The position numbers and the translations under genes are program-made. This document shows, piece after piece, positions 25,728 through 35,361 of a stretch of DNA of 64,000 bases. Source of the stretch: Planosporangium spinosum (GTDB taxonomy: Bacteria > Actinomycetota > Actinomycetes > Mycobacteriales > Micromonosporaceae); the NCBI RefSeq assembly GCF_049999945.1, contig NZ_JBLYUB010000009.1, positions 124,001 through 188,000 of the forward strand, given 5' to 3'. Position 1 is the first letter of the stretch. Every line of letters starts with the position of its first letter. Below the pieces are notes generated by a model. It ran no database searches and had not been told where the DNA came from. It was given only the letters and a program-made list of their open reading frames with translations.

Positions 25728-25821
25728 AGCGGTCGAGGGGACCGGGCGGTCGCCGAGAGGGAAGCCGGCCGTCCACAGCGGAACGGCGCGGCTGTCGGCC
25801 GGACGGATCACGGTCGGTCGG

Positions 25822-26451
25822 CTACGTCGTACCCGGAGCCGGCGCCGTCGTTCCGGGCGCCGGTTCGGTCGTCCCCGGTGCCGGTGCCGTCATCCCCGGT
25901 GTCGCGGAGCCGGCCTGCGCCGGGGACGACGGCCCCGGCCGCGACCCGGCCGCCGCGACCGTACACGTCAGGTTCTGCACCCCGTCCGGCGCGCTTCCGC
26001 TGCCCACGAAGCCGAACCTGATGGAGTCCTCCGCCGCCGGCGAACCGTTCCACCCTTCGCTGCGGACGGTCACGACCGCCTTGGTCTGGGTGTAGTGGCC
26101 GTTCCACATCTGCGTCACGGTCTGGTCGCTCGGGAACGCCCAGGTGACGGTCCATCCGTTGATGGGCGTCGACCCGGTCGTCTGAATCGTCACGCTCGCC
26201 TGGAACCCGCTGGGCCACGTACTGGTGACGGTGAACGCGGCGGTGCAGCCGGTGCGCTCGGGTGTTTTCGTGGCCGGGGACCGGTGCGGGGTCGGTGCGG
26301 CACCGTGCCGGTCCCCCGGGGCATCGTTGGCGTGCAGCCGCTGGGCCGTGAAGATCGCCAGGGTCGCAATGACCATGGCGGACACCGCCCATACCGCTGC
26401 CCGGAGGTCCCCACCCACCAGCCGTCTCGCCGTGCCTGCCGGACGATCCAC
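25822..26451 (-). CDS. Membrane-anchored CBM2-type carbohydrate-binding protein
   Basis: 209 residues. A short cytosolic N-terminus and one membrane helix (about 22-42, AVWAVSAMVIATLAIFTA) anchor an extracellular CBM2 module (about 68-165): CTAAFTVTSTWPSGF, GWTVTWAFPSDQTVTQMWNG and RFGFVGSGSAPDGVQNLTC, with the terminal cysteine pair and exposed tryptophans of cellulose/chitin binders. A Pro/Thr/Gly repeat (APAPGTT) ends the protein. No catalytic domain is present. GTG 26451 is preferred, with AAGGGG upstream. It may tether cells to polysaccharide. Confidence 0.8.
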   Translation of the reverse strand: MDRPAGTARRLVGGDLRAAVWAVSAMVIATLAIFTAQRLHANDAPGDRHGAAPTPHRSPATKTPERTGCTAAFTVTSTWPSGFQASVTIQTTGSTPINGWTVTWAFPSDQTVTQMWNGHYTQTKAVVTVRSEGWNGSPAAEDSIRFGFVGSGSAPDGVQNLTCTVAAAGSRPGPSSPAQAGSATPGMTAPAPGTTEPAPGTTAPAPGTT

Positions 26452-26473
26452 CTCGGTTCGCCCCTTCCGAACT

Positions 26474-26509
26474 GGAGCCAAACGCCCGTCGTACTGGGAG
26501 CCAAACGCC
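26474..26509. repeat. Direct repeat in the CBM2/P-ATPase divergent region
   Basis: GGAGCCAAACGCC occurs at 26474-26486 and 26497-26509, 23 bp apart, just upstream of the CBM2 start. This is a possible paired activator or repressor site. The rest of 26452-26785 shows no gene. Confidence 0.5.
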
Positions 26510-26785
26510 TGTTGAACCACACCGGTGCCCGCGCCGCGATCGGAACCATCTCTACCTGTCCACGGCCGCACCAAACCTGCGCTGGCCGCCCGCGACCCGG
26601 GCGGTGAATCACCCCGCCCGGGTGATGCCGGCGGCTGGGAGCCGATGGGAGTCTTCGCCAATGGACGCGTACCGGACCATTGACGCCTGCCCGGAACGAA
26701 GGGACAGAACGACCGGCACCGACGGCCGGACGGCCCCCGGCGTCCCCCTGCCGGGCCGCCCGGGTGCCGTCGGTGTACGAGGAGC

Positions 26786-29700
26786 ATGAACCGGCTGCTG
26801 ACAGCGCTCGGCCGGCTGCCGGCGGCGACCGTACGGTCGCTGCCCCTGCCGGGCCGGACCAGAATGACCCGGCGTACCTGGGTGGGGCACGGGCGGGCCT
26901 ACATCGAGGTACGCGGCGTCGACCGGCCCGGCAACGAGGGCTTCGCCGAGTACTTCGAGGAGGGCCTCCGGCGCCTGAAGGGAGTGCACTGGGCCGAGGT
27001 CAACGCGGTCCTCGGCCGGGTCGTCGTGGCCTTCGACGGCGGCCAGGTCGGCCTGAGCGACCTGGTCGACACCGTCCAGGCCGTCGAGGACGCCCACGAG
27101 CTGCAGACCGAGGGCTTCCCGAAGAACCGCCCGGACCACCCGGCCGACACCGCGCCGCTGCACGAACAGCTCGCCATCATCGCCGGGGACGCCCTCGGAC
27201 TCGCCATGTCCGCCGTACCGCTGCCGCCGGGCCGCCGTGACTTCGCCGCCGACGTGCTGTCGCTGCTCGCCCTGATTGACGCGACCCCCCGGGTGCGCAC
27301 CGAGCTGACCGAGCGGTACGGCCGCGCCGCGACCGACCTCACGCTCGGCCTGACGCATGCCCTCGCCCGCGGACTGGCCCCGGGGACGCCCATCGGCCTG
27401 CTGACCGACGCGGCGTTCCGCGCGGTCCTGCTCGCCGAGGTCAACGCCCGCCGGGAGGTCTGGCAGCGCCGGGAACCGGAACTACAGCAGCGGTCGGGCG
27501 GGCGGACGGCCCCGGTCAAGGTGCCGCCGCGCCCCGGCCCGCCGCCGTCCGGCCCCATCGAGCGCTACGCCGACCGGGCCTCCTTCCTGGCCCTGGCCGG
27601 CGCGACGGCCGCGGTCGCCACGACCAGGGACCGGCGCCGGGCACGCACCGTCCTCGCGGTCGTCACCCCCAGGCCGGCCCGGCTGAGCCGGGAGGTGTTC
27701 GCCGCCCGCCTCGGCCGCGCGCTCTGCGCGCGCGGCGTCGTCCCGCTCGACGGCGGTGTCCTGCGGCGCCTGGACCGCATCGACACCGTCGTCCTCGACA
27801 CGCGCGCCCTCACCACCGGCCGCTTCACCATCGGGGAGCTACACGGCGCGGACGCCGACCTGACGCCCGACGACGAGAGCGCCCTGCGCGCCCGGGCGGC
27901 GTCGCTGCTGGACCCGGGCGCTCCGGACGCGGTCCGCCGGCGGGACGGGTGGACCCTCGGCCCGCTGAGCAAGGTCGCGCCGAACCGGCGGCGGGCGGTA
28001 CAGGCCGCGGCGAACCGGCTGCGTACCCCCGGCGGAGTGGCGCTCGGGCTGGTGCACGGCGGGCGGCTCGCCGGCGTACTCGTCGCCGTCCCGGAGCTGG
28101 CCCCGAACGCGCAGGACCTGGTGGCGTCCGCCCGGGCGGTCGGCACCCTCGTCGTGGCCGGGGTGGGTAGCGGCCTGGGCGAGGCGTTCGGCGCCGACGA
28201 GACCGTGGCCGGAGGTACCCACCTCCCCGGGGAGATCCGCAAGCTGCAGGCCGGCGGCCGGGTCGTCGCGCTGGTGGCCACGGCGGGCAACGCCGCCCTG
28301 GTCGCGTCCGACTGCGGGATCGGGGTCCTGACCGGCGAACCACCGGTGCCCTGGGGCGCGAACCTGATCTGCGGCCCCGGCCTCCAGCAGGCGTGCCGGA
28401 TCCTGGACTCCGTGGTGGCGGCGCGGGCCGTCTCCCGGCGCGGCGCCCTGATCTCCCTGTACGGCTCGGTCGCCGCCGCGCTCCTGGCCCTGTCCGGGCC
28501 CGGCGTCGGCCAGGTCGGACGGGCCCGGCTGGCCGGTAACACCGCCGCCATCGTGGGCATGGCGATGGGCGCGTGGACGGCCCGGTCGGTCGACGAACGG
28601 CCGGACCCCGTACCGACCGACGAAACCCCGTGGCACGCGCTGGACCTCGACACCGCGCTCGACCGGCTCGACAGCTCACCGGCCGGCCTGACCGAGGCGG
28701 AGGCCGAAGCCCGGCTCGCCGAACAGCCGTCGCCCGACGGGCACCGCGAGGGTGGGTTCCTCCGCACCACACTCGACGAACTGGCGAACCCGCTGACCCC
28801 GCTGCTGGCGACCGGCGCGGCGATGTCCGCGGCCACCGGCGCGGTCACCGACGCGGCCCTCATCGGTTCGGTCATGGGAGCGAACGCGCTGATCGGCGCG
28901 GTGCAGCGGGTCAGCGCCGACCGGGCGCTGCGCCGGTTGGAGCGGAACACGTCGGTACGGGCCCGGGTACGCCGCGACGGCGAGGAGGTCGAGGTACCCG
29001 CCGACGAGCTCGTCTCCGGCGATGTCATCACGCTGACCGCCGGCGACGCGGTACCCGCCGACTGCCGCATCCTGGACGCGGCCAACCTGGAGGTGGACGA
29101 GGCCACCCTCACCGGCGAGTCCCAGCTGGTGACCAAATCGCCGGCGCCGACGGCCGCCGCGAGCGTCGCCGACCGGCGCAGCATGCTCTACGAGGGCACC
29201 ATTGTCGCGGCCGGGCAGGCGACCTGCGTGGTGGTGGCCACCGGACCGCTGAGCGAGCTGGGCCGCAGCGGCCGGATCGCCCAGGCCGGCCCGCCGGAGC
29301 GCGGGGTACAGGCCCGGCTGATGCGCCTGACCGGCGCGAGCATCCCGCTCGCGCTCGGCTCGGGCGCGGCGCTCGTCCTCGGCGGGCTGCTGCGCGGCCG
29401 CCCGCTGCGCACCACCCTCGGTGCCGCGGTCAGCCTCGCGGTGGCCGCCGTACCCGAAGGGCTGCCCCTGGTGGCGACGGTCGGCCAGATCGCGGCCGCG
29501 CGGCGGCTGGCGGAGCGCGGGGCGCTCGTGCGCGATCCGTCGACCACCGAGGCGCTCGGCCGGGTCGACGTGCTCTGCTTCGACAAGACGGGCACGCTCA
29601 CCGAGGGCCGGGTGGGTCTCCAGGTGGTCTCCGACGGGCTCGACGAGAGCCCGGTGGACCGGCTGTCGCCGACCTGCCGCCGGGTCCTCGCCGTCGCGCT

Positions 29701-31327
29701 GCGCGCCAGCCCCGCCGGGGCGGGCGAGGTGCCGCACCCCACCGACCGGGCCGTCCTGGCCGCCGGTCCGGTGGCCGGGGTGCAACCCGGGGACGGGGTG
29801 GGGCGCTGGGACGTCATCGACGACGTGCCGTTCGAACCGGCCCGGGGTTACCACGCCACGCTCGGTGCGACCGGGCACGGCTCGCTGCTGGCGGTGAAGG
29901 GCGCCCCGGAGGTCGTCCTGCCGGCGTGTACCCGCTGGCGCCGCGGCGACGACGTCCGGCCGCTGGACCGGTCGGCCGTAGCGTCGATCGAGGCCGAGGT
30001 CGAACGGCTGGCCCGGCAGGGCTACCGGGTCCTCGCGGTGGCGCAGCGCACGGTGACCAACGGCCGGCGGATCGAGCCGGGGTTGATCGGCGACCTGGAG
30101 TTCCTGGGCCTGCTCGGGCTGGCCGACGCGCCCCGCCCGGAGGCCGCCGCCGCGGTGGCCGATCTGCGCCGGGCCGGTGTCAAGGTCATCATGCTCACCG
30201 GGGACCACCCGACCACCGCGGAGGCCATCGCCGTCCAGCTCGACATCCTCAACAGCGACGCGGTGATGACCGGCCCCGAACTCGACGACCTCGACGACGA
30301 CAAGTTCGCCGAGGTACTGCCCACCATCGCGGTGTTCGCCCGGGTCACGCCCGCGCACAAGGTCCGGATCGTCCAGGCGTTGCAGCGGCAGGGGCACACG
30401 GTGGCGATGACCGGTGACGGCGCCAACGACGCCGCGGCCATCCGGCTCGCGGACGTGGGGGTCGCCCTCGGCCAGCGCGGTACCGACGCCGCGCGCGAGT
30501 CCGCCGACCTGATCGTCACCGACGACCGGATCGAGACGATCATCCATGCGGTGGTGGAGGGCCGGGCCATGTGGGCATCGGTCCGCGACGCGGTCTCCGT
30601 CCTGCTCGGCGGCAACCTCGGCGAGATCGGCTTCACGGTCGGCAGCGGGCTGTTCGCCCCCACCGGCTCCCCGCTCAACGCCCGGCAGTTGCTGTTGGTG
30701 AACCTGCTGACCGACCTGCTGCCGTCGCTGGCGCTGGCGGTGCGGCCGCCGTCCAGCCGGACACCCGAGGATCTGCTGCACGAGGGCCCGGAGGCGTCGC
30801 TGGGCCGGGCCCTGGCCCAGGACACCGCGGTACGGGCCGTCAGCACCGCCGCCGCGACCGCCGGTGCCTGGTTGGTCGCGCGCGGAACGGGTACCCAGGC
30901 CCGGGCGAGCACGGTGGCGCTGGTGACCCTGGTCGGCACGCAACTGGGCCAGACCCTGGTCGCCGGCTGGCGCAGCCCGCTCGTCGTCGGCGCCAGCGCG
31001 GTGTCCGCGGCCGCGCTGGGCGCGATGGTCCAGACGCCCGGCGTCAGCCAGTTCTTCGGCTGCCGGCCGATGGGGCCGGTCGGCTGGGCCACCGCGGTGA
31101 CCGCGAGCGGCATCGGTACCGCCGGTGCCTTCACGGCATCGAAGCTCGCGGAGCGGTTCCGGCCGGACGCGGCCCGGCCCGACGGCGTCGCGTCCGAGGT
31201 CGCCGGGTCGCCGGCGGGGCCTGCCCCGGGATCGCCGGCGGAAGCCGGCGCGGGATCTCCGGCGGAAGCCGGCGCGGGATCTCCGGCGGAAGCCGGCGCG
31301 GGATCTCCGGCGAGGTACCCGGCGTAA
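26786..31327 (+). CDS. CtpI-like cation-transporting P-type ATPase
   Basis: 1513 residues, a very long P-type ATPase like mycobacterial CtpI/CtpH. The N-terminal part contains an HMA-like region (IEVRGVDRPGNEGFAEYFEE) and a degenerate duplicated domain. The C-terminal half holds the pump: TGES (about 776-779), the phosphorylation motif DKTGTLTEG (Asp933), MLTGDHPTTAEAIA and GDGANDAAAI (about 1210). The transported ion is not evident. The Shine-Dalgarno GAGGAG is only 1 nt from ATG 26786; a later ATG (26864) is an alternative. It ends in three SPAEAGAG repeats. Confidence 0.9.
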   Translation: MNRLLTALGRLPAATVRSLPLPGRTRMTRRTWVGHGRAYIEVRGVDRPGNEGFAEYFEEGLRRLKGVHWAEVNAVLGRVVVAFDGGQVGLSDLVDTVQAVEDAHELQTEGFPKNRPDHPADTAPLHEQLAIIAGDALGLAMSAVPLPPGRRDFAADVLSLLALIDATPRVRTELTERYGRAATDLTLGLTHALARGLAPGTPIGLLTDAAFRAVLLAEVNARREVWQRREPELQQRSGGRTAPVKVPPRPGPPPSGPIERYADRASFLALAGATAAVATTRDRRRARTVLAVVTPRPARLSREVFAARLGRALCARGVVPLDGGVLRRLDRIDTVVLDTRALTTGRFTIGELHGADADLTPDDESALRARAASLLDPGAPDAVRRRDGWTLGPLSKVAPNRRRAVQAAANRLRTPGGVALGLVHGGRLAGVLVAVPELAPNAQDLVASARAVGTLVVAGVGSGLGEAFGADETVAGGTHLPGEIRKLQAGGRVVALVATAGNAALVASDCGIGVLTGEPPVPWGANLICGPGLQQACRILDSVVAARAVSRRGALISLYGSVAAALLALSGPGVGQVGRARLAGNTAAIVGMAMGAWTARSVDERPDPVPTDETPWHALDLDTALDRLDSSPAGLTEAEAEARLAEQPSPDGHREGGFLRTTLDELANPLTPLLATGAAMSAATGAVTDAALIGSVMGANALIGAVQRVSADRALRRLERNTSVRARVRRDGEEVEVPADELVSGDVITLTAGDAVPADCRILDAANLEVDEATLTGESQLVTKSPAPTAAASVADRRSMLYEGTIVAAGQATCVVVATGPLSELGRSGRIAQAGPPERGVQARLMRLTGASIPLALGSGAALVLGGLLRGRPLRTTLGAAVSLAVAAVPEGLPLVATVGQIAAARRLAERGALVRDPSTTEALGRVDVLCFDKTGTLTEGRVGLQVVSDGLDESPVDRLSPTCRRVLAVALRASPAGAGEVPHPTDRAVLAAGPVAGVQPGDGVGRWDVIDDVPFEPARGYHATLGATGHGSLLAVKGAPEVVLPACTRWRRGDDVRPLDRSAVASIEAEVERLARQGYRVLAVAQRTVTNGRRIEPGLIGDLEFLGLLGLADAPRPEAAAAVADLRRAGVKVIMLTGDHPTTAEAIAVQLDILNSDAVMTGPELDDLDDDKFAEVLPTIAVFARVTPAHKVRIVQALQRQGHTVAMTGDGANDAAAIRLADVGVALGQRGTDAARESADLIVTDDRIETIIHAVVEGRAMWASVRDAVSVLLGGNLGEIGFTVGSGLFAPTGSPLNARQLLLVNLLTDLLPSLALAVRPPSSRTPEDLLHEGPEASLGRALAQDTAVRAVSTAAATAGAWLVARGTGTQARASTVALVTLVGTQLGQTLVAGWRSPLVVGASAVSAAALGAMVQTPGVSQFFGCRPMGPVGWATAVTASGIGTAGAFTASKLAERFRPDAARPDGVASEVAGSPAGPAPGSPAEAGAGSPAEAGAGSPAEAGAGSPARYPA
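31235..31306 (+). repeat. 24-bp tandem repeat in the P-ATPase C-terminus
   Basis: Three near-identical 24-bp units (31235-31258, 31259-31282, 31283-31306) encode SPAEAGAG three times, in frame, just before the stop codon. Confidence 0.9.
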
Positions 31328-31386
31328 CCAGAACCGTCCACACCGGATAATCGACCGAGCCCGGCTCGGCACGGAGAGGGGCAAGC

Positions 31387-32268
31387 ATGACGACCCAGAC
31401 CACCGGGCCGGCGGCCCGGAAGGCACAGAAGCGCACGACCGCCGCCGTACCCGCCCAGCGCCGCGCCGGCGCGGCGCGGAAGCGGGCGCCGGCGGCGGGC
31501 GCCGCGGCCGGTACCGAACCCCGGGAGCGCACGGCGGTCGAGGAACTGCCGGCGCGGAAACGGACCACGGCCCAGAAACGGGCCACGGCAAAGAAACAGG
31601 CCACGGCACAGCAGCAGACCGCCGCGCAGAAACGGGCCGCGGCGCAGAAACGGACCGCGGCGCAGAAACGGACCGCGGCCCAGCAGCAGACCGCGCCGCG
31701 TAAACGCGCCACCGCGCAGAAGCAGACCGCACCGCCGAAGCGGGCCGCGGCACAGCAGCGGACAGCTCCCCAGAAGCGGGCCACGGCGCAGCAGCGGACA
31801 GCTCCCCAGAAGCGGGCCACGGCGCAGCAGCGGCGGGCGGCGCCCAGCCCGGCGCCGCGGGAGGCGGAGCCGAGCCGCGAGATGGTTGCGCAGCAGCGGA
31901 CATCCGAGTACCGCCGGGCGAGGTCCGCGGCTCCCATGGAGCCACCGCCGGAGCCCATCATCGTGCGGCCGGCGACGGCTGAGGAGGAGCCCAGCCAGGC
32001 CGGTGTCGGTGACGGCGGCAACGGTGCCCGGGAGGCGGCACACGGCGGCATCACCGTGCCCCTCGTCGGGGCCCGCATCCCGATGCCCGCACCCACCCAT
32101 CTGCCGGGTCGCCTGCTCTGGATGGGCGGCCTCGTCGGCGCCGCCGTGATCGGGGTGGTCGAGTGGCCGGTCGCCGCCGTTCTCGCCGCCGGCACCTGGG
32201 TGGTCGAGCGGTTCGCGCGCGCGGCCGTCCGCGAGGAGTTCGAACAGCACCCGGAGTACCACGGCTGA
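31387..32268 (+). CDS. Lys/Arg/Gln/Ala-repeat protein with C-terminal membrane segment
   Basis: 293 residues. Residues about 55-155 are imperfect six-residue repeats of the type Q-K-R-x-A-A, highly basic and resembling histone H1-like or KU-tail sequences, suggesting nucleic-acid or polyanion binding. A polar linker follows, then a hydrophobic region (about 240-277, GRLLWMGGLVGAAVIGVV and PVAAVLAAGTWVVERF) that may span or dip into the membrane. GGAGAGGGG precedes ATG 31387. It follows the P-ATPase gene by 59 bp and may be co-transcribed. No family name can be given. Confidence 0.7.
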   Translation: MTTQTTGPAARKAQKRTTAAVPAQRRAGAARKRAPAAGAAAGTEPRERTAVEELPARKRTTAQKRATAKKQATAQQQTAAQKRAAAQKRTAAQKRTAAQQQTAPRKRATAQKQTAPPKRAAAQQRTAPQKRATAQQRTAPQKRATAQQRRAAPSPAPREAEPSREMVAQQRTSEYRRARSAAPMEPPPEPIIVRPATAEEEPSQAGVGDGGNGAREAAHGGITVPLVGARIPMPAPTHLPGRLLWMGGLVGAAVIGVVEWPVAAVLAAGTWVVERFARAAVREEFEQHPEYHG

Positions 32269-32411
32269 CGGCACGGACGACACGGCGGTTCGCGGATCTC
32301 CCCCCGGTCCGGGGACCCCGCGACGGTGGGGAATCCCGCAGCGGTTCGCGGATACCGCAGTGGTTCGCGGGTCTCGCGGTCGGCGGTGGCCGGCTCTGGC
32401 ATCGTAGATGG

Positions 32412-33185
32412 ATGACGATCCGGACTCCCCCCGCCGAGGCCGCCTACCTGACCTCGGTGGTCGACCGGCTGCGCGCGGTCCTGGGCGGCGAGCTCGTCGC
32501 CGTGTACCCGACCGGTTCGCTGGCGCTCGACGGGTACGTCCCCGGTCGCAGCGACCTCGACCTCATCGCCGTCGTCGACCGACCGCTGCCGGCGTCGGCG
32601 CTGCGAACCGTCGCGTCCCGGTTGAGCCACGACGAGCTGCCCTGCCCGGCGGCCGGCCTGGAGTTCGTGCTCTACACCCGGCAGGCGGTCGGCGACGGTG
32701 GCGTCGACGCCGGCTACTCGCTCGACCTCAACACCGGTCGGGACCTGCCGCCCAAGATGAGCCTCGACCCGGCGGAGGGCCCGGCCTTCTGGTACCCCAT
32801 CGACCGCTCCATCACCTACCAGAGCGACACCGCGCTGACCGGCCCGGCACCGCGTACGGTCGTGCGCGCGGCCCCGTTCGAGACGCTGCTGCCGGTGGTC
32901 GTCGAGTCGGTGCTGGCGCACGCCGCGGCGGTGGCCGAACACGGTGACAACGCCGTGCTCAACGGCTGCCGCGCCCTGCGGTTCGGCGCCGAGCGGCGGT
33001 GGTACGCCAAGCCGGCCGCCGCCCGCTGGACACTCGACGCCGCGCCGCCGTTCCGGGACCTGGTCGAGTCGGCAATCGCCAGTCACGCCGCCGGGCGCAA
33101 CGGCCACCCGGCGCTGCCCGCGGCGGACGTCACCGCGTTTCTCGGGTACGTGGTGGAGCGGCTCGTCAGGGGCCGAACGGCTTGA
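32412..33185 (+). CDS. AadA-like nucleotidyltransferase
   Basis: 257 residues. The polymerase-beta-type active site is TGSLALDGYVPGRSDLDLIAVV (G-S-x8-to-10-D-x-D), giving Asp residues for metal-dependent nucleotide transfer. The C-terminal helical domain (NAVLNGCRALRFGAERRWYAK, AAARWTL) resembles the DUF4111 part of aminoglycoside (3'')(9) adenylyltransferases. It might modify aminoglycosides or act on another substrate; resistance cannot be inferred from sequence. ATG 32412 gives the domain start. The 3' end overlaps the convergent DUF2269 gene by 20 bp. Confidence 0.8.
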   Translation: MTIRTPPAEAAYLTSVVDRLRAVLGGELVAVYPTGSLALDGYVPGRSDLDLIAVVDRPLPASALRTVASRLSHDELPCPAAGLEFVLYTRQAVGDGGVDAGYSLDLNTGRDLPPKMSLDPAEGPAFWYPIDRSITYQSDTALTGPAPRTVVRAAPFETLLPVVVESVLAHAAAVAEHGDNAVLNGCRALRFGAERRWYAKPAAARWTLDAAPPFRDLVESAIASHAAGRNGHPALPAADVTAFLGYVVERLVRGRTA

Positions 33186-33780
33186 CCACCATCAGGACGG
33201 TGATCACTGCGGTGAGCACGAGGACGAGCGCGCCGGAGCCGGCGACCCTGCCGGCGAGGTTGTCCAGCCGCTCCTTGGCCGCCAGGTCGTCGGCGGTGGC
33301 CGTGAGGGTCGGCGGCGGCACGTCGACGTCGGCGGCCGCCCCGCCTTCGGTGCCCGCCCCGGTCGCGGCGCCGGCACCGCGGCCGCCCCCGGGGCCGGGT
33401 GCTCCGGCGGCCGGACCGCCGACCGCACCGGCGGCCGTGGGCCGCTCCAGTACCCCCTGGTCGATCATGCCGGCCGCCCGGCGTATCGCCGGCGCGGTGT
33501 ACCCCGTCGCGATCCCCATGGTGATCACGTACAGCGTCAGCGAAATGATCACCCATGGGGTGCGGAACGAGTACCGGTGGGAAAACGACAGCGCACCGAT
33601 CCCCAGGCCCGTCACCACCAGCGTGCCGGCCGCGAACACCGCCATGAAGTTGGCCGCGTCCCGGGTGTCGGCGGCGTCGTGGCGCCGGATCGCCCGGTTG
33701 CCGAGAAAGGCCGCCACGGCGAACGGCCCCGCGAGCAGTACCGCGCTGAGGACGTGCAGCGTCACCAGGAACGTGTACAC
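33166..33780 (-). CDS. DUF2269-like integral membrane protein
   Basis: 204 residues. Four helices: TFLVTLHVLSAVLLAGPFAVAAF, FMAVFAAGTLVVTGLGIGAL, WVIISLTLYVITMGIATGY and, after an 80-residue Gly/Ala/Pro-rich loop, GALVLVLTAVITVLMVV. The early LHVLSAVLLAGP matches DUF2269/DUF2214-type proteins; the role is unknown. The GTG start at 33780 lies within the end of the DUF2142 gene (19-bp overlap), so translation is probably coupled. Confidence 0.7.
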   Translation of the reverse strand: MYTFLVTLHVLSAVLLAGPFAVAAFLGNRAIRRHDAADTRDAANFMAVFAAGTLVVTGLGIGALSFSHRYSFRTPWVIISLTLYVITMGIATGYTAPAIRRAAGMIDQGVLERPTAAGAVGGPAAGAPGPGGGRGAGAATGAGTEGGAAADVDVPPPTLTATADDLAAKERLDNLAGRVAGSGALVLVLTAVITVLMVVKPFGP

Positions 33781-35345
33781 GTCTCAACCCTAGGCGCCGT
33801 CGGCCCGTCCGGCTCGCGGATGGCGCCCGCCGTTCGCGCGGCCACCAGGCACACCAGGAGGACGCCGCCCACCAGCAGCGCCGCGAGCGGCAGGACCGGG
33901 CCGACCGCCGGCCGCCAGTCGCCGCCGAGCGGGTCGAGCGCCGCCCCGAAGCCGACCTGGTAGCGGGTCATGACCGCGGCCAGCGCGTACCCCTGTAGCG
34001 GCACGGTCACCCCGGTCACCGCCACCACGACGCCGGTCAGGCGGCCCCGGGCCGCGAGCCGGTCCTCCCCGCCACCGGCCGCCACCGCCAGCAGCACCAC
34101 TCCGACGGCGGCGGGTAGGGCGTACCGGCCCTGGGAGAACCATCCGTAGCGGGACACGTAGTGCAGGTCCATGGCCACCAGCAGGCCGACGCACGCCACG
34201 CCGAGTCCGGCGACGGCCAGCCGGGCGCGGCCGCCGGCGTACCGCAGCGCCCCGCACACCAGCAGTGCCAGCAGCAGGTACCAGGCGACCACGAGCACCG
34301 GCGACACCTGGGTCTCGCCGTACCCGAACTGGGCCACCATCTGCTTCAGGCAGAACGGCAGCCGGTGGGTGACCAGGTACGTGAGCTGCTCGGAGCGGGT
34401 CATGGGGGTCAGCCGGTACGGCTCCATCGGCGCCGCGACACCGGCGACGAGCGGCCAGGCCATGGCGTAGGCGGTCCCCGCCGCCGCGACGCCGCCGACG
34501 ACCCGGCGGGTGTCCCGGCGGCGCAGCAGCGCGGCGATCCGGTCCCGGCCGGCCAGCACCACGAACGTACCGACGAGGAGCGCGAGCAGCACCGGACCCA
34601 GTTGGCGGACGGTCAGCAGCACGAGGGCACCGGCCCCGGCCAGCCGGATCGCCGCCCGGTCGAGGTCGCCGCCCCCGGCCGTCGCGGCACCGTCGCCAGC
34701 CCCGCTCCGGCCGGCCAGCAGCGCCGCGCACGCGGTGGCGACCAGGATCCCCGCGGCGATCTCCAGGCCGTTGGGGTTGACCGCCGAGGCCAGGTCGAGC
34801 GCCGTCGGGGTGGCGGTCAGCACCACCGCGGCGGCCAGCAGCCGCCGGCCCGACCGCAGCGCCAGCCACAGGGCGCCGGCCAGTACCGAGGCGGCCAGCA
34901 GTGCCGAGACCAGGCGGGCGGCCAGGATGCCGGTGCGGTCGGGGCGCAGCGCGAGCGGCGCGCCGACGGCGGCGTAGTACACCGGGCTGTAGCGGGCGGC
35001 GACGGTCGGCAGCAGCGTCGGCGTGCGGTCGTCGGTCCAGCGCTGGCAGCCGGCCGACTTGGGCGGTTCCCACCAGGTGCAGTCGACGCTTGCGCCGACC
35101 GGCAGGAGGCTGCGCGGGGCCCGGTACGCCTCGGTCGGCCGGCCCAGCGCGTCGGGTGCCCGGCCGACCGGGGTGAGTTGCCCGGTGGCCACCGCGTACG
35201 CCCGTACGATGTGCTGCTTCTCGTCGTAGGTGCCGTTGACCGGCAACGCCAGCGACCAGGCCGCGATCATCGCGAAGAACGCCACGAAGCACAGCGCCCA
35301 ACAGGCGGGCGACCCAGCCGTCACGCGGCGCAACCGGTACCCCAC
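33762..35345 (-). CDS. DUF2142-family membrane protein (glycosyltransferase-like)
   Basis: 527 residues with about 11 membrane helices. The first extracytoplasmic loop carries NGTYDEKQHIVRAYAVATGQL, where the Asp-Glu pair is typical of GT-C-like DUF2142 proteins, and YSPVYYAAVGAPLAL follows, as in related polyprenyl-phosphate sugar transferases. Activity is unproven. GTG 35345 is favoured because GGGAG precedes it by 7 nt and this leaves a 16-bp divergent gap to the cyclase gene. It overlaps the DUF2269 gene downstream. Confidence 0.75.
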   Translation of the reverse strand: MGYRLRRVTAGSPACWALCFVAFFAMIAAWSLALPVNGTYDEKQHIVRAYAVATGQLTPVGRAPDALGRPTEAYRAPRSLLPVGASVDCTWWEPPKSAGCQRWTDDRTPTLLPTVAARYSPVYYAAVGAPLALRPDRTGILAARLVSALLAASVLAGALWLALRSGRRLLAAAVVLTATPTALDLASAVNPNGLEIAAGILVATACAALLAGRSGAGDGAATAGGGDLDRAAIRLAGAGALVLLTVRQLGPVLLALLVGTFVVLAGRDRIAALLRRRDTRRVVGGVAAAGTAYAMAWPLVAGVAAPMEPYRLTPMTRSEQLTYLVTHRLPFCLKQMVAQFGYGETQVSPVLVVAWYLLLALLVCGALRYAGGRARLAVAGLGVACVGLLVAMDLHYVSRYGWFSQGRYALPAAVGVVLLAVAAGGGEDRLAARGRLTGVVVAVTGVTVPLQGYALAAVMTRYQVGFGAALDPLGGDWRPAVGPVLPLAALLVGGVLLVCLVAARTAGAIREPDGPTAPRVETCTRSW

Positions 35346-35361
35346 GACTATTCTCCCGCTA
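35346..35361. promoter_or_regulatory. 16-bp divergent intergenic region
   Basis: It holds the GGGAG ribosome site of the minus-strand DUF2142 gene and, on the plus strand, a TATTCT -10-like word 7 nt before the cyclase GTG. The cyclase transcript is therefore probably leaderless. Confidence 0.5.

Noticed and set aside
28676..31945. 1089-codon minus-strand frame opposite the P-type ATPase
   Set aside because: It is a codon-bias shadow; the repeats at 31.2-31.8 kb keep it open.
32412..33185. Definite aminoglycoside resistance gene
   Set aside because: The nucleotidyltransferase fold is clear but substrate specificity cannot be read from these motifs.
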